Below, one piece after another: positions 46,601-57,300 of a stretch of 64,000 bases of DNA. This stretch comes from Thinopyrum elongatum. Taxonomy: Eukaryota; Streptophyta; Magnoliopsida; Poales; Poaceae. A program made the translations under genes and the position numbers. How positions within the stretch are numbered: position 1 is the first letter of the stretch; the number at the start of each line of letters is the position of its first letter. Under the pieces are notes generated by a model that saw nothing but the letters and a program-made list of their open reading frames with translations, was not told the origin of the DNA and did not search any database. The DNA lies in the NCBI GenBank assembly GCA_011799875.1, contig CM022303.1, positions 735,328,371-735,392,370 on the forward strand. Reading direction: 5' to 3'.

Positions 46601-46740
46601 CTGCCGTGATGACGTGGTTGCGGTCGGACTGGTAGTTCTCGATGATGGGCACCAGATCCCTGGACACGATCCTCCACTTGCAGACGTGCTTGAAGAACCG
46701 CCGCAGATATGTTATACCACCACACCATTGCTCCATTAAC
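46601..46740 (-). pseudogene. captured TIMELESS-like exon
   Basis: This 140-bp minus-strand segment lies between acceptor CATCTTGCAG and donor GTACGC. It reads ITYLRRFFKHVCKWRIVSRD, then LVPIIENYQSDRNHVITA. This matches the conserved N-terminal region of plant TIMELESS (replication-fork protection, partner of TIPIN), where RRFxxxVxKWxIVSRDLxPIIExY is diagnostic. Only this one exon is recognisable, so it cannot give a functional TIMELESS. Its incoming phase fits the outgoing phase of the Rieske-type exon at 47297. Confidence 0.72.
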
Positions 46741-47296
46741 CTGCAAGATGTGTGCATGTTGTGTCTGTCAGGTAAGTATGACATACATACAGACATACAT
46801 AACCTGCTGGAGTTGTAGTAGTGCTTGGCAGCAATAGAGTAAGTTTGGAACAGGATACATTTTGGTGAAGTGTCTGTCAGGGAGAAGTGATTCAGAGTTT
46901 CAAAGTGAAGTTGTTTCTGAATACTAGTAGTGTAATTAGCTAGCTAGATGTGTGCAGGAAAGCTACTGTTCCTATTGGGTTGCAGCTTGTACTAGTTAGC
47001 TAGCTAGCTAAGGACTTGATAGTATTCTTTTTCCAGATAAAGAGCTGATGCTACTAGTCTAATCACACAGTTTTAACCAGATTAGAGCAAAGACAACACG
47101 CCAATAGCAGAACCAAGTCCAAGTCTCGGCAATCCAATAGGAATCTCCGGAGCTCCATATATCGCCACACACACGGCCACGCACCACCCGCCCCATTGCA
47201 AGTTCGCAGCACACCTCCTCACCCGCCATTGGAGCACGCGCGCGCGCTCACGCACATAGCACCGGTGCAAGGTCATGGGGGGCACGCAGGTCATAC
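46741..47296 (-). other. intron-like spacer between the Rieske-type and TIMELESS-like exons
   Basis: A 556-bp stretch bounded by GTATGA and TTGCAG on the minus strand. No exon seen inside it. Confidence 0.45.
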
Positions 47297-47634
47297 CTGT
47301 GTGGGCATCGGTACTCGTCGCGGTAGAGCACGAGCTGGCGGTCAAACACAATGAGCAGGAGCGCCGCGTCCTCGGGCACCTCCTTGGACAGGTACAGCGG
47401 GTACCACTCCTCTCGCCAATCGTACCTCCCGGCTGCCTCGCGCCCCTCCTTGGGCCGCAGCACGCCATCCTCCTGCGCGCCGGCCTCCTCCACCGCCGCC
47501 GCCAAGCACCTCCCAACAGCCCGGATCCTCCCACTCCTCTCGTCGATCCCGACCCCCTGCCACCGCACGCCACGCGTTGGGCTCGTCGCCGCCGAGATCT
47601 TGAGCGCAGCGGAGGAGACCGCGAGGAGGATTCG
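47297..47634 (-). pseudogene. captured Rieske oxygenase exon (PAO/PTC52/TIC55-like)
   Basis: The minus frame from 47634 reads a transit-peptide-like Ala/Ser/Arg-rich start (LLAVSSAALKISAATSPTRGV). It then reads YDWREEWYPLYLSKEVPEDA, LIVFDRQLVLYRDEYRCPHR, and a donor GTATGA. DWxExWYPLY and the CPHR half of the Rieske cluster are typical of chloroplast pheophorbide a oxygenase / PTC52 / TIC55 proteins, which oxidise chlorophyll-related substrates. About nine residues usually found between YRD and RCPHR are missing. No ATG is in this frame; the nearest upstream stop is at 47635-47637. It is one first-exon fragment, not a full gene. Confidence 0.75.
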
Positions 47635-47637
47635 TCA

Positions 47638-48085
47638 GGGGACCGGGCCCTTCCTCGCCATCGTCTCCGGCCGCCGTGGGGTGCGGGGTCAGGGCCCGCA
47701 CGGTGGTGGCACCCTGATCGGCCCGGCTGTGGACTGGTGGAGGTCGAATCCGGCGACGGACTGGATGAGGTCGGATCCGGCGACGCAGGAGGCCATGGCG
47801 CGGCTGGATGCGGGCGATGCAGAGGGACAAAGCAGGGGAGCGGCACGACACTGCAGCAGCGGTTGCAGCGGCTCGACGCACTCAGGAGAGCGGCTCGGGT
47901 TGGGGATTGGGTTTGCGGGGAGGAGGGGGCGGCGACGGAGGGAGACGTCCTCGTCGATCTGGAACGGGGAGAGGGGGGAGAGACAGGCGGCGGCGGGTGT
48001 GTTCTCGGGGAGAGGGGGAGAGAGATCCGGATTGGGTTGCTGCTAGGGTTTGCGTTGGTTTGTTGTGACCTGAGAGGTGAATGAG
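47638..48085 (-). promoter_or_regulatory. GC-rich 5' leader of a captured gene
   Basis: On the minus strand this is a C/T-rich leader-like stretch with AAACCCTAGC near 48045, followed by ATG in a strong context (GCGCCATGG at 47796) that opens only about 34 codons before TGA. Many overlapping frames on both strands here are composition effects. It probably came in with a gene's first exon. Confidence 0.45.
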
Positions 48086-48339
48086 AGACGTTGGATCCTT
48101 CGGATGCGGACGGTTCAGATTGGCTACAGTGAGGTGATCCGTGGGAAGAGCCCTGATTGGTTCAGAAAATTTATGATTTAAAATAGTTTCTAAGAACTAA
48201 AACTAGGTGAATTTTGTGAAACAACTATCAAAATATTTTGCAAAATGGCACAACTAAATTTTTCACTCAAGTTAGACCACACTTTATGGATGATCACCGA
48301 TTTGCATGCATTTTTTATCTTTCTAGCTATTTTTAATCA

Positions 48340-50600
48340 TTTTTCTTGTGGCAAAAAATGAATTTTTTTGTGAAGGACCTACCAAATATTTGTTGCAACA
48401 TTGGACCAAATCAATTTTCTAAAATATTAGGCCATATTTAATATACAATTGACCAAATGGTTGAGTGTCAAAAGTTTTGATCCACCTCTCGTGAAAAAGA
48501 CAAATTTCTGTCGATTCAGGTGGAAGTGGGTCAAATTTGAACTGTAGCTGCCTCATAGTTTCCTCTTTATTTTTTTTAAAAATCATTTCTAGATTCAAAA
48601 GTATCTATTTCATCATAGATACTCCAAAAGATTTGCAAAATCAAGCCCTAGCTACGAACGGTCATACCCGTCGTTTTGATCACATTTGGAAACGGGCATA
48701 GAAAATTCAAAAAAATTCAAAAAATTGAAAAACCTTTGCATTGTGTCATTATATGTGACCAAGTTGCCAGTAAAAATAATAAACTTCTAATACGGTAATT
48801 ATTTTAAAAAAGTGTTCTCAGAAATGAGCTAACAAGTGTGAAGGTTCATGGCTTTCAAGCCAGATGATCAATCTTATGGCCACATTCATGACATAGTTTG
48901 TCCAAATGATGTAATATTGTGCACAAGGGTGTATAATGGAATGGCAAACAATTTTTCTTAAGGAAGTTTTTATTTTCTTTGGACGAAAAATTCATTTTCC
49001 ATTTTTTTTGTGCCCAAAATGAGTTATATTGTGAAGAACCTACCATATATTTGTTGCAAAATTAGACCAAATCAATTTTGTAATATACTAGGCCATATTT
49101 GATGCAAAATTAACCAAATGGTTGAGTGTCAAAAGTTTTGATCCACCTCTAATGAAAAAGACAAATTTTCATCGATTCAGTTGGAAGCGGGTCAAATTTG
49201 AACTGCAACTGCCTCATAGTTTGCTCTTTATTTTTTCTAAAAATCATTTCTAGGTACATAAATATCTATTTAATCATAGAAACACCAAAAGTTTTCTGAG
49301 ATTCAACCACAACCTAGGAACGGCCATGCCCGCCGTTTTGACCGCATTTTGAAATAGGCATGAAAAATTTAAAAAAATCAAAAAATTAGAAAACCTTCGC
49401 ATTGTGTCATTATATGTGACCAAGTTATCAGGAAAATAATAAACTTGTAATATGTCAATTATTTGAAAAAAGTGTTCTCAGAAATGAGCTATCATGTGTG
49501 AAGGTTCATGGCTTTCAAATCAAATGATCAATCTTATGGCCACATTCATGGCATAGTTTGTTCAAATGATGTAATATTGTGCACAAGGGTGCATCTTGCA
49601 ATGGCAAACAATGTGCCTAAGGAAGTTTTCAATTCCTTTGGACGGAAATTTTATTTTCCATTTTTCGAGTGACTAAAATGAGTTATTTTGTGAAGCACCT
49701 GCCATATATTTGTTGCAAAATTGGACCAAATCAATTTTGTAATATATTATGCCATATTTGATGCACAATTGACCAAATGGTTGCGTGTCAAAAGCTTTGA
49801 TCCACCTCTCGTGAAAAAGACAAATTTTCACCGATTCATTTGGAAGCGGGTCAAATTTGAACTGCAGCTGGCTCATAGTTTGCTCTTTATTTTTTCTAAA
49901 AATTATTTCTAACTACATAAGTATCTATTTAATCATACAAACACCAAAAGTTTTCCAAGATTCAACCACTACCTAGGAATGGTCATGCCCGCCGTTTTGA
50001 CCGCATTTTGAGACGGGCATGAAAAATTAAAAAAAAATCAAAAAATTGAAAAACCTTCGCATTGTGTCATTATATGTGACCAAGTTACCTGAAAAAATAA
50101 TAAACTTGTAATACGGCAATTCTTTTAAAAGGTATTATAAAAAATGAGCTATCATGTGTGAAGGTTCATGGCTTTCAAGTCAAATGATCAATCTTATGGC
50201 CACATTCATGGCATAATTTGTTCAAATGATATAATATTGTACACAAGGGTGCATCTTGCAATGGCAAACAATGTTGCCTAAGGAAGTTTTCAATTTCTTT
50301 GGACGGAAATTTCATTTTCCATTTTTCGAGTACCTAAAATGAGTTTTTTTGTGAAGGACCTGCCATATATTTGTTGCAAAATTGGACCAAATCAATTTTC
50401 TAAAATATTAGGACATATTTAATGTACAATTGATAAAATGGTTGGGTGTCAAAAGTTTTGATCCACCTTTTGTGAAAAAGACAATTTTCTGCCTATTCAG
50501 TAGGAAGCGGGTCAAATTTGAACTGCAGCTGTCTTATAGTTTGCTCTTTATTTTTTCCAAAAATCATTTCTAGGTACATAAGTATCTATTTAATCAGAAA
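48340..50600. repeat. 660-bp tandem array in CACTA-2
   Basis: About 3.4 AT-rich units. The phrase TGAAG(G/A/C)ACCT(A/G)CCA recurs at 48371, 49032, 49691 and 50352 (spacings 661, 659, 661). Each unit also holds GATCCACCTCTCGTGAAAAA, CGTTTTGA(C/T)C(G/A)CAT and ATTGTGTCATTATATGTGAC. Unit similarity is roughly 85-90% by eye. The array breaks off at about 50600. Confidence 0.9.
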
Positions 50601-50604
50601 TACA

Positions 50605-50935
50605 TGGTTTAGTGGCGATACGTCGAGGTTTGGAAGGTGGCCGAGGGCCCCAACTCCAGAGCAAGTAAACTCGCATGCCCGCCGCATGGTCACCGCGTGA
50701 CCTTGGTGTTGCCACGCATTCTAGGCGGTCTAGATATGTCTAGTGGGTTGGGCACTCCCCCGGTAGGTGTTAGGAAGAAGGCCATAGAAGAATGTCACGA
50801 GGAGACTGAACTAAGCTCAAACATGAATTAGCAGCCAAGTGTTTGACTAGTGGTAGGGAAAATGCACAAGGCCAATGGGCCTGAGTTTTGGCCGAGGATG
50901 ATCATCTACTAAGGACACTGTTTTGGAAAATTTGC
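50605..50935. other. CACTA-2 spacer, no gene seen
   Basis: Mixed-composition sequence between two repeat arrays; no convincing frame. Confidence 0.4.
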
Positions 50936-50939
50936 AGCT

Positions 50940-51640
50940 CAAAGGGAGGAGCCTAGGTGTCACTTGCTTTGCAAAGTACCACACTTGACAAAAATATGAA
51001 TGTTGAAGCTGGACTCAAATGAATGAATGGATTGATCTGAAATTTGGAGGAGGATGATAATTTGGGCATATGAAGGCACTGTAAAAATTTCATACCATTT
51101 GGATAAATAAAAATGGTACTTCCTTCACAGTGATGTCCACTGAACAGAAAATTGAGAAAAATGATTAGGAAAATTGGCTAGATTAAATGAGCTAAAATTT
51201 GGTGGAGGGAGCTTCTATGGGGAGGGTCATGTCCTGGTAAATTTTTAGCAATTATAAATTAACATAAAATATAGTTGCTTCACAAACTCAAAATATTAAC
51301 AGAAACAAAGATTGGATGGTGAGCTCACATGGATTGTTAGATGGGGCTCAAATTTTGTGGAGAGCTATGATTTGGTAATATAGAAGATGAGGCAAAAATT
51401 CAGCTCATTAGGATATGCCTAGCTAGAACTTCCTTCACAACGGTTCTAGCTGAACAGAAACTTTGGAAATTTGCCGAGGAAGATTTACAAGGCAAATGGA
51501 GTTGAATATTGTCATGAGGCAATGATTTGGATAGTAAGGAATGCCAATTTTTTTGGGAATTTCGGAAATGGCAGAAATATAGGCTGCTTCACAATCTAGG
51601 GCAAAAATTGACACATAGACATGACACATAGGCAAAACTG
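50940..51640. repeat. degenerate tandem repeat of about 155 bp in CACTA-2
   Basis: The phrase (A/G)CTTCCTTCACA or TGCTTCACAA recurs near 51119, 51276, 51428 and 51584, with GAAATTT / AAATTT(T)G(T)GGAG phrases between. Units are diverged. Confidence 0.6.
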
Positions 51641-51689
51641 ATGAGGTGGCGCCTAGTCATAGCAATGCACCACAATTTACAATGCTATG

Positions 51690-51900
51690 AACATCTATAT
51701 TGGTCGTTATCAGTTAGAAATAAGGCAGCGGACCAGTGCTGTTTGCTTTACGACCATTTCGTGTAAGGAAATTACGACCTTTCTGACCAAAATGGTCATT
51801 ATGGTTTCGGGTTTGGAGCCCCCCGAACAGCTTTTGACCAATTAGTCTCAAATGGTCGTAGATTTATGATCAATTCTTCCAGGGTCACTGACAGAAGGTC
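51690..51900. repeat. CACTA-2 right subterminal motif cluster
   Basis: TTGGTCGTTA, ACGACCATTT, ACGACCTTTCTGACC and AATGGTCGTAGA in both orientations; mirrors the left cluster. Confidence 0.8.
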
Positions 51901-51901
51901 A

Positions 51902-51925
51902 CAAGTTAACATATTTCTTGTAGTG
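51902..51925 (-). repeat. CACTA-2 terminal inverted repeat, right
   Basis: CAAGTTAACATATTTCTTGT then AGTG, followed by GGA. Confidence 0.93.
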
Positions 51926-52331
51926 GGAATTTATTGACTCAAAATGGAGCATTAAGAGATACAAACACAATGAGCACACACCCGGCCTCTGAATACCTAG
52001 GATGCACACAGCCAACATGAAAACACGCACGCAAAAACACGCTAGCAAATAGCAAAATCATATAAGATCAAAGCTACGCTTAAGCGAGAGAGAAAAAAGA
52101 AAAAAAATGAAGCGATCATAGCAGCAAACATCAAACTACAACAATGGCCTTATTCGCACCAACCATCTTATGGCACCACACGGACGACGTGGTTCTTCAA
52201 CAGCAACGCCTTCAGGAAGGGAATGACGCTCAAGCGCCGTCATCACCCGATCCAACCACCCAAGGTCAGAATCTAGGTTTTTACCCTGAAGAACAAGTCT
52301 AAGCATATTCAAACAATGCCTTCAACAAGGT
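51926..52331. other. older repeat sequence, left of copia copy B
   Basis: Contains phrases such as GGAAGGGAATGACGC and CCGATCCAACCACCC that recur in degenerate form after copy B (61680-61760). The two sides once formed one repeat, possibly a LINE leader or LINE-like repeat. No intact ORF. Confidence 0.45.
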
Positions 52332-53656
52332 TGTAGGAGATATGCCCTAGAGGCAATAATAAATATTATTGATTATCTCCCTGTTCATAATTAAGTTTAT
52401 GTTCCATGCTATAACTGCTATGGTTCTCGAGTCTGCAAATAAAACGAGGCTTGGAGGAAGACTCATATGCACGTGTGGGATAATAAACGATAAAATGTAT
52501 TCCTAGTCAAGCCTCTATGACTGGCTCAAGTGTTGCATGATGGTTCTGTTTTCCTGATCATGGGCATGTCTATGCCAGCAACTTTGAGGGCACAATGTTA
52601 TAAGAACATTTGTGTTGAATCGACCCGATTGATGTTATGCTATGAGATACATTCGTCATGAGTTAATGGTTAATAACACAGAGATGGTTAATGTTTGCAT
52701 AATTCCTTAGACCATGAGAGTATCGAGTTTCTTCATACTTGCTTCATGAACTTTGGGGTTTGTTAAATGTCATCCGTAAATGGGTGGCTATTACGGCGGC
52801 TTACGGGTTCATGGAAAAGTATGTCAAGTAACTTGATAGCTCGAGATTGGGATTTGCTCCTCCGACGATGGAGAGATATCTCTGGGCCCTCTCGGTGTTA
52901 CGGTATCCATCATCGTCTGGCCAGACACTTCGTGATTTGATCACGGGGATGCCGGAACACGGTAACGAGAAAAGAGAACAATACCGGTAACGAGGTAACT
53001 AGCATAGTGGACAAGTTGTTGATCCACGGGAATGCCAACATGTCTCACCTCGGGTATTTGTAACATATCGCGAAGCAACAGGAATAGCACACGGCAACTG
53101 GAGGTTCACTCGAATATTCATTCGTGTGGGTATAGGGGTCAATATGGGTGTCCACGGCTTCGATGTTGATCATTGATCGGAAGGGGTTCCAGGTCATGTC
53201 TATACTTCACCGAACCTATAGGGTCACACGCTTAAGGGTCATCTATCTGCTGAATACTAGACAGGGAGTCTGAGAGAAAATCACCGAAAAAGTTTCGGAC
53301 AGCGGAAAAGTTCCGCAGAGAGAGGTCACCGGATGAGTTCCGGTGAAACTGAAAAGTTGTTTCAGAGGATACCATAAAGTCAAATTGGTTTCGGCACATG
53401 CCCGATAATTCTTGGAGGGTGCCAGAATCATTCTGGAAACTTTTGGGAATTTTCTGGAAGAAAAACCGGAAATGTTCCGGAGCTACCGGAACCACTTCAG
53501 ATGCTTTTCGCAGATGAAAATCACTAATCTGGAATTGTTCCAGAACGCGTTGAAAATTATTTTAGTGGGTACTAGAAATGTTCTAAGCCCACATAAATAT
53601 TTTCAGTTCGAACGGACGCTGAAAAATGTCGTCATGAATAGTGAAAGTGCTTTTTG

Positions 53657-53725
53657 GGTGGCTTCTTGGAGAAGCCACCTTGAGGGTCCTTTGGTATTTT
53701 TCCCCTTGGCTTCTTGGAGAAGCCA
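53657..53725. repeat. paired palindromes upstream of the copy B TATA box
   Basis: The inverted pair TGGCTTCT...AGAAGCCA with loop TGG occurs at 53657-53679 (10-bp arms) and 53707-53725 (8-bp arms). Repeated in the 3' LTR at 60985-61053. Confidence 0.85.
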
Positions 53726-53740
53726 CCCTTGGGCTTGGCC

Positions 53741-53748
53741 TATAAATA
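53741..53748 (+). promoter_or_regulatory. TATA box in copy B LTR
   Basis: TATAAATA, directly downstream of the palindromes; repeated at 61069. Confidence 0.75.
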
Positions 53749-53965
53749 GGGGTGGAGGGGGCTGCCTAAAGACTCACTCTTTCTCACATATACATGCCAT
53801 TGCAATGATCTGGCTTCTTCTCTCCCTCTCCGCGAAATAGTTTCGTAGAGCCGAAAGGCTGTCTGGGTTCCGGTGGGAACTAGTTCTGGACGGCGAAGCC
53901 CTGCCGGATAGTTGACACCGTATGTGTGCAACTCTGTAGAGAGGTCGTAGTTTCGATCTTAGTGC

Positions 53966-54137
53966 CCGAGGGGCTGTTCGTGAGTGCCTCCCGAAGGGCT
54001 GTCCAAGTGACGGTCCGAGTTCTGTGAGTCCTCCCGAAGGGCTGTCCGAGTGACCGTTCGAGTTTCGAAGGTCCTCCCGAAGGGCTGTCCGCGACACCGT
54101 CCGGGGGACTGTTCGACCGCCTCCCGGAGGGCTGTCC
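53966..54137 (+). repeat. 43-bp-period repeat in the LTR leader
   Basis: CTCCCGAAGGGCTGTCC occurs at 53988, 54031 and 54074, and as CTCCCGGAGGGCTGTCC at 54121. A diverged unit lies at 53966. The inner CCCGAAGGG is self-complementary. It is also present in the other LTR of copy B and both LTRs of copy A. Confidence 0.88.
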
Positions 54138-54345
54138 GAAGGGAAGACGAGGGTATACATCCTCGCGGTTGGGAGGTTGTAAATCCTAGCTGCGGGGATC
54201 TGCACCACCGATCGTCATCGACTCTACTTTCGCTGCGCTACGAGTCGGTAACGAAAATGATCAAACCTTGTATGCAGTCTCCATAGTGGTCCTGGGCTGG
54301 TGCGTAGGTCGGAAAATTTTCGTTTTCTGCTGCGTTACCCTACAG

Positions 54346-54358
54346 TGGCATCGTGAGC
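54346..54358 (+). promoter_or_regulatory. primer binding site of copy B
   Basis: TGGCATCGTGAGC, one base after the LTR; a diverged form of the initiator-tRNA-Met site, less good than in copy A. Confidence 0.6.
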
Positions 54359-57300
54359 CGTGCTATGCGTAGATGCAGGTTGCGATCTAGAATACATAGA
54401 GATGTATGGGTGTTGCACAATATAATTAGGTAGTAGATGAGTTCTATTACTGAAAATTATTTGTGCGGGTAGCAGATGAAATCTGTTACCTGATGTTCTT
54501 GTTGCTTCCCTGGAATTTGCATATTTCTGATCTTGATAACAGTATGGTGGAGTTTCAAGGTTCTGGCAATCCGCGATCCTGATTGATCAACGAAGTGCTA
54601 ACAGTTCATTGAATTCCACCGTAGTTAAAAAGAAAGATGAAATTTCGCAAACGAAAGGGCAATGCAGATATGATCTGCACGGGGGTCATGCGTATGACGA
54701 AGTTTAGTATGGGGCTCGAGATTTTATTATCTCGGTTTTCATACACCCTGGAAAGTTAATCTAGCGACTTGGATTATCATACTTGATGATGGACGTTGGT
54801 AGCTTCGGTTTGTTTCGAAACCTTAGAAGCCACGTAAAACAAGTTTTTGCCTGAACCGATTAGAGGCGTCTAACTTGGTTTTGCAGGAGGGTTTGCATGT
54901 GCATATGATGTGGTATAGCAGTGCTCATAATAATTTGATTATGTATGAGATGTCTATATGATGTAAAATTAACATGACCTGCGTGTCATGATTCGGCATG
55001 ATGGCTGGAGCCATATGATTGCACTTTAATGACCTGCGTGTCAACCTTAAGTATTGCATTTATTTTATCTGCTATGGAGATAGCAATAATATCTGGTGCA
55101 TCGACAAGGTGGTGGCAATCTTCACGAAGGTGAACACCGACGTGAATACCGAAGACGAAGAAATACAAGACTTCTCCGTCAGAAAGGGCTATACCATATC
55201 ATGCTAATTATGAATTGCCTGAGATGTTTATCCCTTATGTTGCACCCTTCTTGATTGCATGGTAGTCGCTTTTATTAGGGTGATCTCTCACAAAATATCA
55301 AGTAGTTAGTGTTCTCCCAAGTGTAGCACCGTCACGGCACCTAACTTTTCGGGGTATCACATGCTAACATGGGTACGAACGATTAGGGATGTGTGAGGCG
55401 GGTGAGTTGAGACCTCGCAGCGAGATCACTTGGTTGTCTTGACGTTCAGGCATGAAAGTCATGAGCTCGGAACACACGCATCGAAAGATGAACAAGAGTC
55501 ACATAGAGATGTGATTGGCAAGTTTGCCTACCGATTGAGATTTTCGTCATCAGTGATGCTACCATCAATGGCGTTGAATTGAAATGCGGATCTTGAATCA
55601 CTCACAATCTATTATGAGAGATATTGATTTGAGTGGGAGTGCACTGTTGAATTAACTTGTTTAATTCTCAGTGCAATTAATTATGAACTCTGTCTAAGTG
55701 TGATTTGCAAAATAGTTGTAGAATAATGGCTCGCGTTTCCACCTTCCCTGTTAAAATTGAATAGCTGTTAAATATCTGGTTAAAACTTTACGGTTGGTAA
55801 CGTAATGTGAGGATCGTCCTCAAGAGTGCCGAGAAGGACTTTGTCCTATCGCATACTTTCGGTATTCTCTCGCTTATGCTATGGATCATGTGACTCTCGT
55901 CCTTCGATCCAAAAGCTAGAATTCCGTTTTCAGTCAAGTGCAATACATTTGCTTCCATGAGACCCGAACTTCGAAAGTTTGGATAGTTATGTGATATTCA
56001 TGGAATCTGAAAATCATTTTCAGAGACAGACAAAGGCTAAAAGATATGAGATATCCAGAGAAATGTTTGTTTGCAAACTATTAGTAAAAGAGTTTACTAT
56101 GCATTAGACTGATAAAAGAGGGATCCAGAAGAACGCCTGTCATATGATGAAAGGTGAATAAAACAACAACTTAAAGAGAAAGGAAGTGTCCAAAGGGTGT
56201 TAGTGTGACTTACACGCCTAGGAAGTCCAGGGCTAACACCACTCTTAAGTTGGGTGCTTCTTCTGAGAGTAGGAGAAATACTAAAAGTTAAACTGTTAGA
56301 AGTATAAAGGCAGAAACAAAGAAGACTGGAAGATCCAGCTCATGTATGAATGTCATACAAGTTTTTGATGTATAGAAGGCTGGTCAAAGATATAGTTCTT
56401 GGGAATTATGATTAAAATTGTTTAATCACTGATTCTTGGGTATTGTGAGTTAAATCACAAAGATACCCGCTCGATTGCATTCTGTTGCAACTCGATGTAA
56501 GAACTACTATGGCCTGAAAGACTAGCCAGGAATGAGGTTGAGATACACACATGGAACATAGTAAAATGTTACTATACTTTCCATCGGTGTATTACCTATG
56601 TATTTACTTTCATAATTTATTTTAGAGTTTCACACTCAAGCCCTTTGCATAAGGTATCTTGCAAGGAGGTTGTTCATAAGAGAACTTTTGATGTTCGGTG
56701 TTATGAATAACATAAGGGCCATACATTCATTATGAATGAGATGTATGTTATGAATATTGATAATAATACATTACCTCGGTTTTTACTTTCATAATTCATT
56801 TTAGAGTTTTTGCACTCTAGCTCATTGCACAATGTTTGTTGCAAAAGGGTTGTTCATAGAAGAACAATTGTTGTTCAGTATTATGAATAACATGAGGGCC
56901 ATACTTCCATCATCGATGGGACGTATGTTATGAATATTGATGGTAATATGATACATCCATAACACTGACGCTAAATGTCGTAAGACTAAAAGAATACCAC
57001 ACAAGTGTGGCACTGCATTTGGTCACATTGGAGAAACCCGCATGGAAAATTCCATTATGATGGATTTTTTAAGTCGTTTGATTTTGAATCATCTGACACT
57101 TGCAACTTTCCTCCGAAAAGTGAAGTGACTGAAATACCGTTCACATGCCATAAGGAACGAGCAACGAACTTATTGGTGATCATACATTTTGATGTATGTA
57201 GTCCGATAAATGTTATTGCAAATAGTGGATTTATCTATCTTCAGAAATGACTCAAGTAGATATATGTATATTTACTTGATGAGACGTAAGTCTAGATCTT

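Larger units (their letters stand above)
43041..51925 (-). mobile_element. CACTA-2: complete non-autonomous CACTA carrying host-gene pieces (Pack-CACTA), 8,885 bp
   Basis: Ends CACTACAAGAAATATGT and its inverted copy match over 24 bases with one difference (C/T at position 18). The target duplication GGA lies at 43038-43040 and 51926-51928. Subterminal regions hold TGGTCGTA/TACGACCA motifs in both orientations. I see no transposase. Between 43.8 and 48.1 kb are exon-like segments on the minus strand resembling three or more different plant genes, with splice signals. From 48.3 to 50.6 kb lies a 660-bp tandem array. Strand is given for the captured genes. Confidence 0.93.
52332..54344 (+). repeat. 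copy B 5' LTR (2,013 bp)
   Basis: TGTAGGAGATATGCCCTAGA to GCGTTACCCTACA. Promoter palindromes lie at 53657-53725, the TATA box at 53741, and a 43-bp-period repeat at 53988-54137. Confidence 0.95.

Noticed and set aside
47082..48084. Several long frames (179-269 codons) on both strands
   Set aside because: GC-rich composition keeps many frames open. Only the frame with the Rieske-type motifs at 47297-47634 carries recognisable protein features.
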